Shown here: positions 30,534 through 39,428 of the stretch, piece by piece
Position numbering within the stretch: position 1 is the stretch's first letter
Layout: each line of letters starts with the position of its first letter
Origin: an uncultured Clostridia bacterium
GTDB taxonomy: Bacteria; Bacillota_A; Clostridia; TANB77; CAG-508
Length of the DNA: 64,000 nt
Direction: 5' to 3'
Assembly: GCA_947624715.1 (NCBI GenBank)
Contig: CANQLO010000003.1
Coordinates: 30,940 to 94,939 of the forward strand
Notes under the pieces: generated by a model
Told to the model about the DNA's origin: nothing
What the model saw: only the letters and a program-made list of their open reading frames with translations
The model's database searches: none
Program-made: the position numbers and the translations under genes

Positions 30534-30568
30534 AAAAAGGTTTTGGGAACTGTCCCAAAGCCTTTTAC
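30534..30568. terminator. bidirectional terminator
   Basis: AAAAAGGTTTTGGGA and TCCCAAAGCCTTTT pair and lie between the convergent rubredoxin and C-x-x protein genes. Confidence 0.8.
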
Positions 30569-30570
30569 TA

Positions 30571-30978
30571 TTACACTAAGTTTCTACATACCCATAGATT
30601 ATACATGTTGCATAAATTGTTACACTTCCTACAATTGTGACATTTTTTACAAGAGTGGCAATTCTCACACATATAACAATACTTACAATAATCAGATACA
30701 TAGCAATTCTTGCAATTTTTGCATTCATAGCAACCACTACATGCTTTGCACTTCTTACATAGTACGCAGTCATAGCAATTATCACAATCAATGCATCTTT
30801 TACAATTATTACAATCATTGCAATTGTTACAATTTATGCAGAATATACAATTCGTACAATACCGGGAACCCCAACAAAAAAAACATTTCTTGTTTTTGAG
30901 TATTAGATTCATTACTTGGTCTGTGATAAGTACCAATCCTAAAATCCCTACAACTCCTAATAAAATCCATAATACCAT
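30571..30978 (-). CDS. membrane-anchored tandem C-x-x repeat protein with an in-frame CGG
   Basis: ATG 30978 follows GGAGG. The 135-residue protein has an N-terminal membrane helix (WILLGVVGILGLVLITDQVM) then about 29 Cys spaced every third residue (CTNCIFCINCNNCND and so on). A C-x-x period suggests a right-handed beta-helix or a dense metal-thiolate array. Codon 39 is CGG (C at 30864), just before the repeats; read as Arg the Cys pattern continues through it. If its C were skipped the chain would end 10 codons later. This is the second exception to the CGG rule. No known family recognised. Confidence 0.6.
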   Translation of the reverse strand: MVLWILLGVVGILGLVLITDQVMNLILKNKKCFFCWGSRYCTNCIFCINCNNCNDCNNCKRCIDCDNCYDCVLCKKCKACSGCYECKNCKNCYVSDYCKYCYMCENCHSCKKCHNCRKCNNLCNMYNLWVCRNLV

Positions 30979-31052
30979 TATCCTTACCTCCTTAATGTTA
31001 AATTTCGATTATGGATTTTGCTAACACCATGGCTAGCGATACGCTTATTATA

Positions 31053-32060
31053 TTATATTTTACATAACATGTCAATTTTATTTTTGCAATCACCTGTTTC
31101 AAAAAATTCTTTTATATTTTCGCATGTATCTAATGCTATTTTATTTAAAGCTTCATTTGTAAAAAATGCTTGATGTGATGTTACCACAACATTTGGCATT
31201 GTTAGTAATATTGAAAGTTCTTCATCTCTTATAAAAGAGTTAGACATATCATTTAAGAAAAACTCTTCTTCGTCCTCATATACATCTAATCCAAGGCCTC
31301 CAATTTTTCCTTCTTGAAGTCTTTTTATTAAACTTTTTGTATCTATAAGCTTCCCTCTGCTTGTATTTATTAATACAACACCATTTTTCATTTTGTCTAA
31401 TGATTCTTCATTTATCATTTTATAGTTTTCTTCTGTTAATGGACAATGCAAAGAAATTATATCCGCCTCTTTATATAATGTATCTAAATCCACATATTCA
31501 AAATTCATTTGTTTTGCTGTTTGTTGGTTTTGGAATTTATCATAAACTAATACCTTTGTTCCAAATCCATTCATTATATTAATAAATGCTTTTCCTATTT
31601 TCCCTGCTCCAACAACTCCAACTGTTTTTCCATGTATATCAAATCCTAAAAGTCCATTTAATGTAAAATTATATTTTCTTGTTCTTTGATAAGCTTTATA
31701 TATTTTTCTATCAATACTAAGTAACAATGCAACTGCGTGTTCTGCAACCGCATATGGAGAATATGCAGGGACTCTAACTGCCATTAAGTTATTATCTAAT
31801 TTTTTTACATCTACATTATTAAAACCTGCACATCTTAGAGCTATTAGTTTTACATTACATTTCTTTAATATATTAATTGTTTTTTCATCAACCACATCAT
31901 TTACAAATATACATACAACGTCATATCCTTTTGCAAGCGGTGCCGTTTCGCTATTTAATTTTGATTCTAAATATGTTATTTCATATCCGTAATTTTTATT
32001 ATATTCATCAAATAATTTTCTATCGTATTCTTTTGTATCAAAAAATGCTATTTTTATCAT
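31053..32060 (-). CDS. D-2-hydroxyacid dehydrogenase (D-lactate dehydrogenase type)
   Basis: ATG 32060 has GGAG upstream. NAD-binding motif GVVGAGKIGKAFINI near residue 150, catalytic Arg in INTSRGKLID, Glu in LGLDVYEDE and His in VVTSHQAFFTNEAL. The general build and the C-terminal H-Q-A-F-F motif fit fermentative D-lactate dehydrogenase, which reduces pyruvate with NADH. Other 2-hydroxyacids are possible. Length 335, normal. Confidence 0.88.
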   Translation of the reverse strand: MIKIAFFDTKEYDRKLFDEYNKNYGYEITYLESKLNSETAPLAKGYDVVCIFVNDVVDEKTINILKKCNVKLIALRCAGFNNVDVKKLDNNLMAVRVPAYSPYAVAEHAVALLLSIDRKIYKAYQRTRKYNFTLNGLLGFDIHGKTVGVVGAGKIGKAFINIMNGFGTKVLVYDKFQNQQTAKQMNFEYVDLDTLYKEADIISLHCPLTEENYKMINEESLDKMKNGVVLINTSRGKLIDTKSLIKRLQEGKIGGLGLDVYEDEEEFFLNDMSNSFIRDEELSILLTMPNVVVTSHQAFFTNEALNKIALDTCENIKEFFETGDCKNKIDMLCKI

Positions 32061-32110
32061 CAAAAAACTCCATTCTAATAATTAATGCTTTTTGTATATT
32101 ATGTGCAAAG

Positions 32111-32356
32111 TTATTTGATATATTCCTCCAAAGCTCTAGCTAATTGATCTGGACAAGATGTTGACTTAAATCCACATGGTATTCCCTTTAATTTTTCTAT
32201 TACATCTTTTATTTTCATTCCTTTAACTAAATTTGATATACCTACAGTATTACCAGCACACCCACCTACTATTTTTACTGATTTTACTATATCTCCTTCT
32301 ATGTCAAATATCATTTCTCTAGAACATACACCTTCTGGTTTATATCTGTATTCCAT
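32111..32356 (-). CDS. TSCPD-domain protein (TIGR03905 type)
   Basis: 81 residues ending in STSCPDQLARALEEYIK, the family signature, with conserved Cys in VCSREM and VGGCAGNTVG. Small stand-alone TSCPD proteins are widespread in Clostridia; the domain is otherwise found at the end of B12-dependent ribonucleotide reductases. Function is unknown. GGAGG before the ATG. Confidence 0.85.
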   Translation of the reverse strand: MEYRYKPEGVCSREMIFDIEGDIVKSVKIVGGCAGNTVGISNLVKGMKIKDVIEKLKGIPCGFKSTSCPDQLARALEEYIK

Positions 32357-32397
32357 ACACCATTCCTCCTTATATTTATTATCTTAATTTATTTATT

Positions 32398-33021
32398 TTA
32401 TATTAATACTTTTACTTGTTTATTAGTTAATTTTATAAACCTTTCTAAATCTTCCTTTGTTCCAATAATTTCTCCATAATGTATTGGAACTATTATTTTT
32501 CCATCTATTTTATTTGCTAAATCTGCTGCTTCTTTTGCATCCATAGTAAAAGTTCCTCCAATTGGTATAAATGCTACATCACATTTTACCTTTTGAATTT
32601 CTTCTATATTATCAGTATCTCCCGCTATATAATATTTAATTCCATTTAATTCAATTATATATCCTACCCATTTATTTTCTTTTGGATGAAATTTTTTGTT
32701 TTCGTTATATGCTGAGACTGTTTCAAATTTTATATTTTTTATTTTATACTCATTATTTGGTTCTACAATAATAATTTGATTTTGTGGTATTCCCATAAGT
32801 TCAAGACTGGATTTAGTTTCTTGTACTGTAATAAAAACTGTATCAATTTTTGCCACTTTTAATATATCTTCTGTACTAAAATGGTCATAATGAGAATGTG
32901 TTATAAATATAAAATCTGCATCATGTGTTGTTTCTTTTATTCTAAATGGATCAATATATATAGTTTTATCTTTTTGTATCTTTATTGAACTATGGCAACT
33001 TATTGTTACTCCCTCTAACAT
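32398..33021 (-). CDS. metallo-beta-lactamase-fold hydrolase (UlaG-like)
   Basis: Metal motif THSHYDHFS near residue 38, then YYIAGDTDNIEEIQ, PIGGTFTMDAKEAADLANKI and PIHYGEI complete the ligands of the fold (HxHxDH, H/D, D, H). 207 residues. Substrate unknown. Confidence 0.85.
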   Translation of the reverse strand: MLEGVTISCHSSIKIQKDKTIYIDPFRIKETTHDADFIFITHSHYDHFSTEDILKVAKIDTVFITVQETKSSLELMGIPQNQIIIVEPNNEYKIKNIKFETVSAYNENKKFHPKENKWVGYIIELNGIKYYIAGDTDNIEEIQKVKCDVAFIPIGGTFTMDAKEAADLANKIDGKIIVPIHYGEIIGTKEDLERFIKLTNKQVKVLI

Positions 33022-33038
33022 AGATATCTTTCTCCTTT

Positions 33039-33950
33039 CTATTTTTCTTCCAGAATTTCTACTTTACAGTTATTTGCATCTAATCTTACTTTTGCTCCTA
33101 TTGGAACTACTATATTTTCACAATCATGTCCAAAATCATCACATTTAAGTATTGGGAAACTATATCCTTTTAAGTTTCTCAAAAATACATCTTCAATTTT
33201 TATACTCTCTGTATCTCCATGATAATGTCCAATCCATAATGCCTTTATTTTATCAAAGACCCCATGATATTTTAGTTGACCTAAAAATTTATCTGCTAAG
33301 CCAAAACTCGTCGACCTTGAATATACTTCTAAAAATAAGATTTTATCAGTTAAATCTGGAAAATATTCAGTATTTAATAGATTACACATGCTAGGCACAT
33401 TTCCTCCAACGATTATACCTTCTGCAATACCTTTTTGTAGTGATTTATATGGTTTATTCTTATCTACCTCACCTAAAGTACCTTCAACTAATATTTTTTT
33501 AAACTGACTAAGTTGAAAATTCTTTTCTTCTTTACATCCTAAATCTATCATCTCTCCATGATGATATGTAATTAAACCTGTTTTTGTATAAATAGCATTT
33601 AAATAATTTGTAGCATCACTGTACCCACAAATTATTTTAGGGTTTTCCTTTATATTTTCATAATCAATTAATCCTAAGCAGTTAAAACTATTATTCCCTC
33701 CAAGCGCTGAAATTATTGCCTTTACTTCTTTATCTGCAAACATATCATTTATGTCAGATGCCTTTTCTTCAGGTGTTGCAGAATAGCCATATGTATTTTT
33801 ATATATATTTTTTGATAATTTTATTTTAAATCCCATTTTTTCAAATATTTTAATACTATTATTCATATATGTTTTATACTCTTCTGTAATCGGCTCTGAT
33901 GGTGCAACTACGCCTATTGTATCTCCTACCTTTAACTTCTCTGGAACCAT
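33039..33950 (-). CDS. LD-carboxypeptidase (peptidase S66, MccF-like)
   Basis: ATG 33950 (VPEKLKVGDTIGVVAPSEPI) has AAAGGAAG upstream; the longer frame starts inside repeat R4 and is rejected. Motifs: ISALGGNNSFNCLGLIDYEN, GYSDATNYLNAIYTKTGLIT with the nucleophile Ser, and VGGNVPSMCNLLNTEYFPDL. It trims L,D-peptide bonds in cell-wall peptides or detoxifies microcin-like compounds. Confidence 0.88.
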   Translation of the reverse strand: MVPEKLKVGDTIGVVAPSEPITEEYKTYMNNSIKIFEKMGFKIKLSKNIYKNTYGYSATPEEKASDINDMFADKEVKAIISALGGNNSFNCLGLIDYENIKENPKIICGYSDATNYLNAIYTKTGLITYHHGEMIDLGCKEEKNFQLSQFKKILVEGTLGEVDKNKPYKSLQKGIAEGIIVGGNVPSMCNLLNTEYFPDLTDKILFLEVYSRSTSFGLADKFLGQLKYHGVFDKIKALWIGHYHGDTESIKIEDVFLRNLKGYSFPILKCDDFGHDCENIVVPIGAKVRLDANNCKVEILEEK

Positions 33951-34057
33951 AAAATCACTTCCTTTTACTCCTTTTAAATTATATATGAATATATAATTAA
34001 TTACAACATGTTTTTGTCTTGAAGTGAATTTTTTATTACAGTTCAATAGGTAATAAA

Positions 34058-34168
34058 TAAATTGTGGTTTGTGTGTTTCAGGTGAATTCAGGACAGTCCC
34101 AAAAATCCCCAAAATTGGTGATTTTTAGGGACAGTCCCTAGAATTTCCCTCACACAAACTACAATTTA
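34058..34168. repeat. TIR-bounded repeat R4 (ACAGTCCC palindrome)
   Basis: Left TAAATTGTGGTTTGT, right ACAAACTACAATTTA. Between them is the palindrome TTCAGGACAGTCCC...CCAAAATTGG...GGGACAGTCCCTAGAAT, shared with R3, R6 and R8. It lies between two genes and could also fold as a terminator. Confidence 0.85.
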
Positions 34169-34205
34169 TAGAGAAAAACTAGGATTTCTCTCTTACATTA
34201 AATAT

Positions 34206-35217
34206 TTATTGTATAGCATTTTTTGCAAATTCATTATTTACTATTATTTCATATGGTGCTTTTTCTGTAAGTTCACCTGCTTCTTGCATTACTGTTTGTA
34301 ATCTATTAAATGCTTCTTCTTCTAATACTGGTGTTTCATTCCAAGCATCTATATCTTTATAACTTTGTATAGATTTTTCAAGCATATCTAAATCTGTATC
34401 TGGGAAAAAGCTTTGTATTAATTCGGCAATTTCCCTTGCTGTATGTTCTTTTACCCACACCTGGCCTTTATATATTGCATTTGTAAATCCTTGAATTATT
34501 TCTGGATTATTTTCTATATAACTTTTACTTGCAAAATATGCTGTATATGGTATTTCTCCCGCTGCCTCTCCAACAGATGCAACAATATAGCCTTTACCTT
34601 GTGCCTCTGTCATAGATGCTGTTGGCTCAAAAAGTGTTACATAATCTGCATTTCCTCCTGCAAAAGCTCCAGCCATAAGATCAAATTTTATGCTATCATC
34701 TAGGACTAAATCCTTTTTTGTATCTATTCCATTTTGTTTTAATACATATTCAAATGTCATATAAGGTACTCCACCTTTTCTACCTGGAATAATTGTAGAA
34801 CCTTTTAAATCTGTCCATTTAAAGTTATTATTTTCTTTTCTACTTACTAAAAATGAACCATCTCTTTTAGTCATTTGTGCAAATACTTCTATATAATCTT
34901 CTTTTCCTTCGTTATATACATATATTGCAGATTCTGGTCCGAGCAAATCCTATATCACTTTGACCGGCTAAAACCGCTGTCATTACTTTATCTGCACCCT
35001 GTCCAGTTGTAATTTCTATATTTAAGTTTTCATCTTTAAAATAGCCATTAGCAATTGCAACATATTGTGGTGCATAGAATACTGAACGTGTTACCTCATT
35101 TAATCTTATTGTAGTCATTCCAGTTTCATTATTATCTCTATTTTTTAATAGTGAATAACCTAAAATTCCTCCAATAACTACTAAAATTATAAGTAAACCT
35201 ATAATATATCTTTTCAA
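34206..35217 (-). CDS. ABC importer substrate-binding protein (SsuA/TauA/ThiY-like; CGG skip)
   Basis: N-terminal membrane helix (YIIGLLIILVVIGGILGY), then EVTRSVFYAPQYVAIANGYF, the start of NMT1/SsuA binding proteins. An in-frame CGG (C at 34941) follows GCT in SDIGFA. Dropping C gives GPESAIYVYNEGKEDYIEVF and QMTKRDGSFLVSR, the classic continuation. With the skip it has 336 residues. With the downstream permease and ATPase genes this is an importer for nitrate-, sulfonate- or pyrimidine-type compounds; the substrate is not clear. Confidence 0.88.
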
Positions 35218-35249
35218 ATTTAAATCTCCTTTCTTTTACACCATTTAGA

Positions 35250-35704
35250 TAAATTGTTGTTTGTAGATTAGAATTGATTTTCAAATCTGTAGGGGCAGAT
35301 TCCATATCTGCCCGAAATTTATCTGTTTTCGGGCGGAAATTGATTCCGCCCCTACAACATTTGCAATCAATTTAATTCTGTGGGTCGCCCAGGGGTGCGA
35401 CCCCTACAGCGTTTGCACTTAGTTTTTTTGCCAATTTCTTTTGCGGGCGGACAGGGTCGTCCGCCCCTACAATGTTTGCAATTAATTTGTGCTGTTTTTC
35501 TTGCGTGCGGACACAAGGCCCGCCCCTACGGCGTTTACAATTAATTTGTTAGTTTGCTTGTTAAAAGAACCCCCAATCGCTTCGCGACAGCCCCCTTAGA
35601 TAAAGGGGCTATATTATGCAGAAAATCTAGTCTCCCTTATTTAAGGGAGATGTCAGTTCGAAGAACTGACAGAGGGTTCTAATCAAATAACAAACTACAA
35701 TTTA
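35250..35704. repeat. TIR-bounded repeat R5 (compound; GC-rich and CGAAGAACTGACA modules)
   Basis: Left TAAATTGTTGTTTGT, right ACAAACTACAATTTA at 35690-35704, overlapping the permease stop codon. Inside are several GTAGGGGC...CCGCCC units in tandem, then AACCCCCAATCGCTTCGCG, AGGGGCTATATTATGC and TTCGAAGAACTGACAGAGGG. The same last module appears inverted in R9 at 49910-50030. No coding. Confidence 0.85.
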
Positions 35705-36518
35705 CCCAAACTTTTTTGTTTTTAAAATAATTTTTTCTAGTAGGACTACTGCTTCGTACATAATTGCAGCAACTAGCGCAAGTATTACAACACTTGCCAT
35801 TACTAAATCAAGCTGGAATACTTGCCCTCCATAAACTATTAAATATCCGAAGGCCAGCTTTAGACACTAAAAATTCTCCTGATATTACTCCAACTAATGA
35901 AAGTCCAATATTTACTTTAAGAGAATTTATAAATGTAGAAATGTTGGCAGGTATAACAATTTTAGTAAGAATTTGAAATCTACTTGCATTAAAAGTTCTT
36001 GCCATTTTAATTTTTTCACTATCTGTATTTAAAAATCCATTTAATATTTCAAGTATTGTAACTATTAATGAAATTGCAAGTGCCATTACTATTATTGCAG
36101 ATGTTCCTGCACCTACCCATATTATAATAACCGGTCCTAAGGCAATCTTTGGAAGGCTATTTAATACCACTAAAAATGGCTCTGATACTTTTGATAAGAA
36201 CTTTGACCACCATAGTATTATTGCAATTATTACTCCAAGTATTGTTCCTGATAAAAATCCAACTATCGTTTCATAACATGTAACACCTAAATGTTTTAAT
36301 AATCCATTTTGTGATAAATTCATAAAAGTTTTAAACATTCTACTTGGCTGACTGGTTATAAAGCTATCAATAATTCCCTTATTTGCTAATATTTCCCATA
36401 ATGCTATAAATAAAATTACAATTGTAATTTGGGTTACAAATATACTTGCTTTTGTAATAGTTTGCCTTCTTAAATATTGTTTTCTTTCACTTGAATTATT
36501 TTTCTTTTGCATCAACAT
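35702..36518 (-). CDS. ABC importer permease (CGG skip)
   Basis: ATG 36518 sits 4 bp after GGAAGGAG and overlaps the ATPase gene end, a sign of operon coupling. Six membrane helices; the EAA loop is visible as RTFNASRFQILTKIVIPANI. In-frame CGG (C at 35849) follows CTT in VSKAGL; dropping C yields GYLIVYGGQVFQLDLVMASV, the typical end of SsuC/TauC permeases, and a last helix. The skipped reading gives 271 residues. Without it the frame ends early in RIFNSLWRASIPA-type sequence. Confidence 0.9.
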
Positions 36519-37272
36519 CAAGCTCCTTCCATAAACTATCAAAATATCCGCTAAATTTAGGGCTTTTTCTTGCATTCATTGGATCTCTATTTTCTATTTC
36601 AAAATCTATTTTATAAATCTTTTTAACTGTTGCAGGTCTTAACTTAAGTACTATTACCCTATCTGACATGCTAATTGCTTCTGATATATCGTGTGTTACC
36701 ATTAAGGTTGTTATATTTTCATTTTTTAAAATGTTATATATATCTTTTGTTACCATTATTCTTGTTTGATAATCTAATGCAGAAAATGCTTCGTCCAATA
36801 AAAGTATCTCTGGTCTTACTGCAAGTGTTCTAATTAGTGCAACCCTTTGCCTCATTCCTCCTGATAGTTGTGTAGGATATTTGTCTTTAAATTCATAAAG
36901 ATTATATTTTTTTAATAATTCTTCCACATATGTTTGATTTTCCTTTGTTTTTTTATGTGTAATTTCTAACCCAAAAATAACATTATTATATATTGTTCTC
37001 CATTCTAATAAACTATCTTTTTGTAACATATATCCAATTTTAGATGACACATTCTCTGTTTCGATATTGTCAATATATATTTTTCCACTTGATTTTTTTT
37101 CTAAACCTGCAATTATTGATAACAATGTAGATTTTCCACATCCACTTGGTCCTATTATGCTAACAAATTCTCCCTCTTTTACACTAAAATTTATATCTTT
37201 TAAAGCCTCTATTTCCCCATTTTTTGCTTGGTATGTTTTGTTTATATTTTCCAACTTTAATACTTCTTTCAT
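36496..37272 (-). CDS. ABC importer ATPase
   Basis: ATG 37272 (KEVLKLENINKTYQAKNGEI) has GGAGGAAAC upstream; the longer frame runs into repeat R6 and is rejected. Walker A GPSGCGKSTLLSIIAG, Q loop, signature LSGGMRQRVALIR, Walker B ILLLDEAFSALDY and switch His in VTHDISEA. 258 residues. It powers the importer encoded by the two following genes. No in-frame CGG. Confidence 0.94.
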   Translation of the reverse strand: MKEVLKLENINKTYQAKNGEIEALKDINFSVKEGEFVSIIGPSGCGKSTLLSIIAGLEKKSSGKIYIDNIETENVSSKIGYMLQKDSLLEWRTIYNNVIFGLEITHKKTKENQTYVEELLKKYNLYEFKDKYPTQLSGGMRQRVALIRTLAVRPEILLLDEAFSALDYQTRIMVTKDIYNILKNENITTLMVTHDISEAISMSDRVIVLKLRPATVKKIYKIDFEIENRDPMNARKSPKFSGYFDSLWKELDVDAKEK

Positions 37273-37346
37273 TCTGTTTCCTCCTACTATATTAATAATA
37301 TATTCTAAATTATGTAGATTTGTGTCGTTGCTAGTAATTAATTTAT

Positions 37347-37456
37347 TAAATTGTAGTTTGTGAGTTTCAGGTGAATTCAGGACAGTCCCAAAAATCCCCA
37401 AAATTGGTGATTTTTAGGGACAGTCCCTAGAATTCCCCTTACACAAACTACAATTT
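37347..37456. repeat. TIR-bounded repeat R6 (ACAGTCCC palindrome)
   Basis: Left TAAATTGTAGTTTGT, right ACAAACTACAATTTT, and the same inner palindrome as R4 (over 90% identical by eye). It lies between the divergent ATPase and purE genes. Confidence 0.85.
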
Positions 37457-37527
37457 TTTGTTTTTTCTTGTATATTGTTATTTAATGTAATATAATCTAT
37501 TTAGATTTTTAATTTTAGGAGGAAAAA

Positions 37528-38038
37528 ATGGACAAAAATATTGATGTAGCAATTATTATGGGAAGTGATTCTGATTTACCCATAATGAGTGATTCTGCTA
37601 AATTTTTAGAAGATATGGGCATTTCTTATGAAATGAAAATATTGTCTGTTCACAGATGCCCAGATGAAGCAATTAGTTATGCAAAAAGTCTTAAAGAAAG
37701 AAATGTTAAAGTAATTATAGCTGGTGCTGGTGGTGCTGCTCATTTGCCTGGAATATTTGCAGCAGTAAATACTTGCCCAGTAATTGGTGTTCCTATCCAC
37801 TCTAAAACTTTAAGCGGTGTAGATTCTCTTTATTCTATAGTACAAATGCCATCTCGGAATACCTGTTGCAACAGTAGCAATAAATGGAGCAAAAAATGCT
37901 GCAATTTTAGCTAGCCAAATAATTGGAACTTCAAATACAGAAGTACAAAATAAGATATCAAACTATAAAGTTTCTTTAAAAAATGGAGTTATGAAAAAAG
38001 ATGCAAGATTACAAGAAGTAGGTTACGAAAATTATTAA
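37528..38038 (+). CDS. purE: N5-carboxyaminoimidazole ribonucleotide mutase PurE (CGG skip, plus strand)
   Basis: AGGAGG precedes the ATG. Motifs: [57 protein letters not shown]. Codon 110 is an in-frame CGG (C at 37855) after TCT in QMPS. Dropping C gives [20 protein letters not shown], the invariant PurE sequence, and a full 169-residue enzyme. It rearranges N5-CAIR to CAIR in purine synthesis. As a plus-strand case it shows the extra base is C-before-GG in the coding sense on both strands. purC follows. Confidence 0.95.
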
Positions 38039-38043
38039 TTAAA

Positions 38044-38396
38044 TAAATTATAGTTTGCAAGTTTCTTTTTGATGGTTGAATTCAATTATTATAATTAAAA
38101 ATCTTCGGTTTCCTCGGCTTCGTCTGCGTGTTTTATAAATTCAGATTTTTTAATTATAATAATTGCTTGAATTTCGGCATATAAAGTAAAGTCTTTAACT
38201 TATTTTGTCGATTTAATGAAAACTTTTAAGTTTTCATTAAACGGTTTAAGCAAAATCATTGTTTTTTGAAATTAATGAGCCGACAGCCCATTGAGGCGGG
38301 GGAATACCCGTGAGCTTGGAGGCCTTTAATTTCAAAAAATAATATTTTGCTAATAATAAAATGTTAAATTAAAAAAAGTTATACAAACTACAATTT
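38044..38396. repeat. TIR-bounded repeat R7 with a structured RNA-like core
   Basis: Left TAAATTATAGTTTGC, right ACAAACTACAATTT. The core (38205-38355) repeats the hairpin pattern seen upstream of the pilin-like genes: TCGATTTAATGAAAA/TTTTCATTAAAC, then GTTTTTTGAAATTAATGAGC...TTTCAAAAAATAAT. An extra GC-rich insert here includes CCGACAGCCCATTGAGG and GGGGGAATACCCGTGAGC. It fills the gap between purE and purC. Confidence 0.75.
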
Positions 38397-38428
38397 GCGA
38401 ATATATTATAAAATTTAAGGAGGTAATT

Positions 38429-39280
38429 ATGAAAAAAATTAGTAGTGGTAAAGTTCGTGAAATATACGAAATTGATGATAATAAACTTATGATGGTAGTT
38501 TCTGATAGAATTTCGGCATTTGATTTTATTATGCCAAATCCTGTTTTGGATAAAGGAAAAGTTCTAAATAAAATATCTGAGTTTTGGTTTAATTTTGTTT
38601 CTGATATTATTCCAAACCATATAATTACAACAAATTATGATGAATTCCCAGAAGAATTTAAAAAAGAAGAGTTTAGAGATAGAAGTATGCTTGTTAAAAA
38701 GTTAAAAATGCTTCCTGTTGAATGTATAGTAAGAGGATATATTACAGGTTCGGGATGGGCTGAATATCAAAAAAATGGTACAGTTTGTGGAATTAAACTC
38801 CCTGATGGATTAAAAGAATGTCAAAAATTAGATGAACCTATTTTTACACCTTCAACAAAAGCAGAATTAGGTGACCATGATGAAAATATTTCATTTGAAA
38901 AAGCAAGTGAAATTTTAGGAAAAGATTTAGCTGAAAAAGTTAAAAAAGCTACAATAGATATTTATAAAAAATGTGCTGATTATGCACTTACAAAAGGTAT
39001 AATTATAGCTGATACAAAATTTGAATTTGGTTTAGATGAAAACGGAAATCTTGTTTTAGGTGATGAAGTTTTAACTCCTGATTCAAGTAGATTTTGGCCA
39101 GCAGATGATTATGAAGTAGGAAGAGGACAAAAAAGTTTTGATAAACAATATTTAAGAGATTGGCTAAAAGATAATGGTTATAGAAATAATCCGCCAGAAA
39201 AACTTCCTGAAGATGTACTTACAACTACAAGAAATAAATATATTGAAGCTTATGAAAAAATAACAGGAAAGAAATTTTAA
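38429..39280 (+). CDS. purC: SAICAR synthetase
   Basis: Joins CAIR and Asp in purine synthesis. Start SSGKVREIYEIDDNKLMMVV after AAGGAGG; motifs VSDRISAFDFIMP, PVECIVRGYITGSGWAEY, LIIADTKFEFG-type core and DEVLTPDSSRFWPADDYEVG. The C-terminus (YRNNPPEKLPEDVLTTTRNK) is of the long form. 283 residues. No in-frame CGG. A hairpin (39287-39312) follows. Confidence 0.96.
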   Translation: MKKISSGKVREIYEIDDNKLMMVVSDRISAFDFIMPNPVLDKGKVLNKISEFWFNFVSDIIPNHIITTNYDEFPEEFKKEEFRDRSMLVKKLKMLPVECIVRGYITGSGWAEYQKNGTVCGIKLPDGLKECQKLDEPIFTPSTKAELGDHDENISFEKASEILGKDLAEKVKKATIDIYKKCADYALTKGIIIADTKFEFGLDENGNLVLGDEVLTPDSSRFWPADDYEVGRGQKSFDKQYLRDWLKDNGYRNNPPEKLPEDVLTTTRNKYIEAYEKITGKKF

Positions 39281-39286
39281 AATAGC

Positions 39287-39312
39287 CAAAAGGGAGTTGT
39301 CCCCTTTTTGCT
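39287..39312 (+). terminator. rho-independent terminator of purC
   Basis: AAAAGGGAGTTGTCCCCTTTTT forms a GC-rich stem and T-run 7 bp after the stop. Confidence 0.8.
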
Positions 39313-39375
39313 TGATGAAAGAATACACAATCGTGACTTTGATGATTGTGAAACTGTTGTTCAATATCATCATTA

Positions 39376-39428
39376 CTAAAAAAGAGAGCAAACATGAGAT
39401 TTTCTCTATTTGCCCTCTTACTTTTTAT
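39376..39428. terminator. terminator of purB (minus strand)
   Basis: AAGAGAGCAAA and TTTGCCCTCTT pair over a short loop with A- and T-runs on both sides, right at the purB stop. Confidence 0.7.

Noticed and set aside
33951..34112. Extended N-termini of the LD-carboxypeptidase and the ABC ATPase that begin MGIFGTVLNSPETHK
   Set aside because: The matching peptides come from the repeated palindrome in R4 and R6, not from the protein families; better starts lie downstream.
37850..37860. Classical P-site slippage as in prfB
   Set aside because: Preceding codons are very diverse, most cannot re-pair in the +1 frame, and there is no upstream Shine-Dalgarno-like element at a fixed distance.
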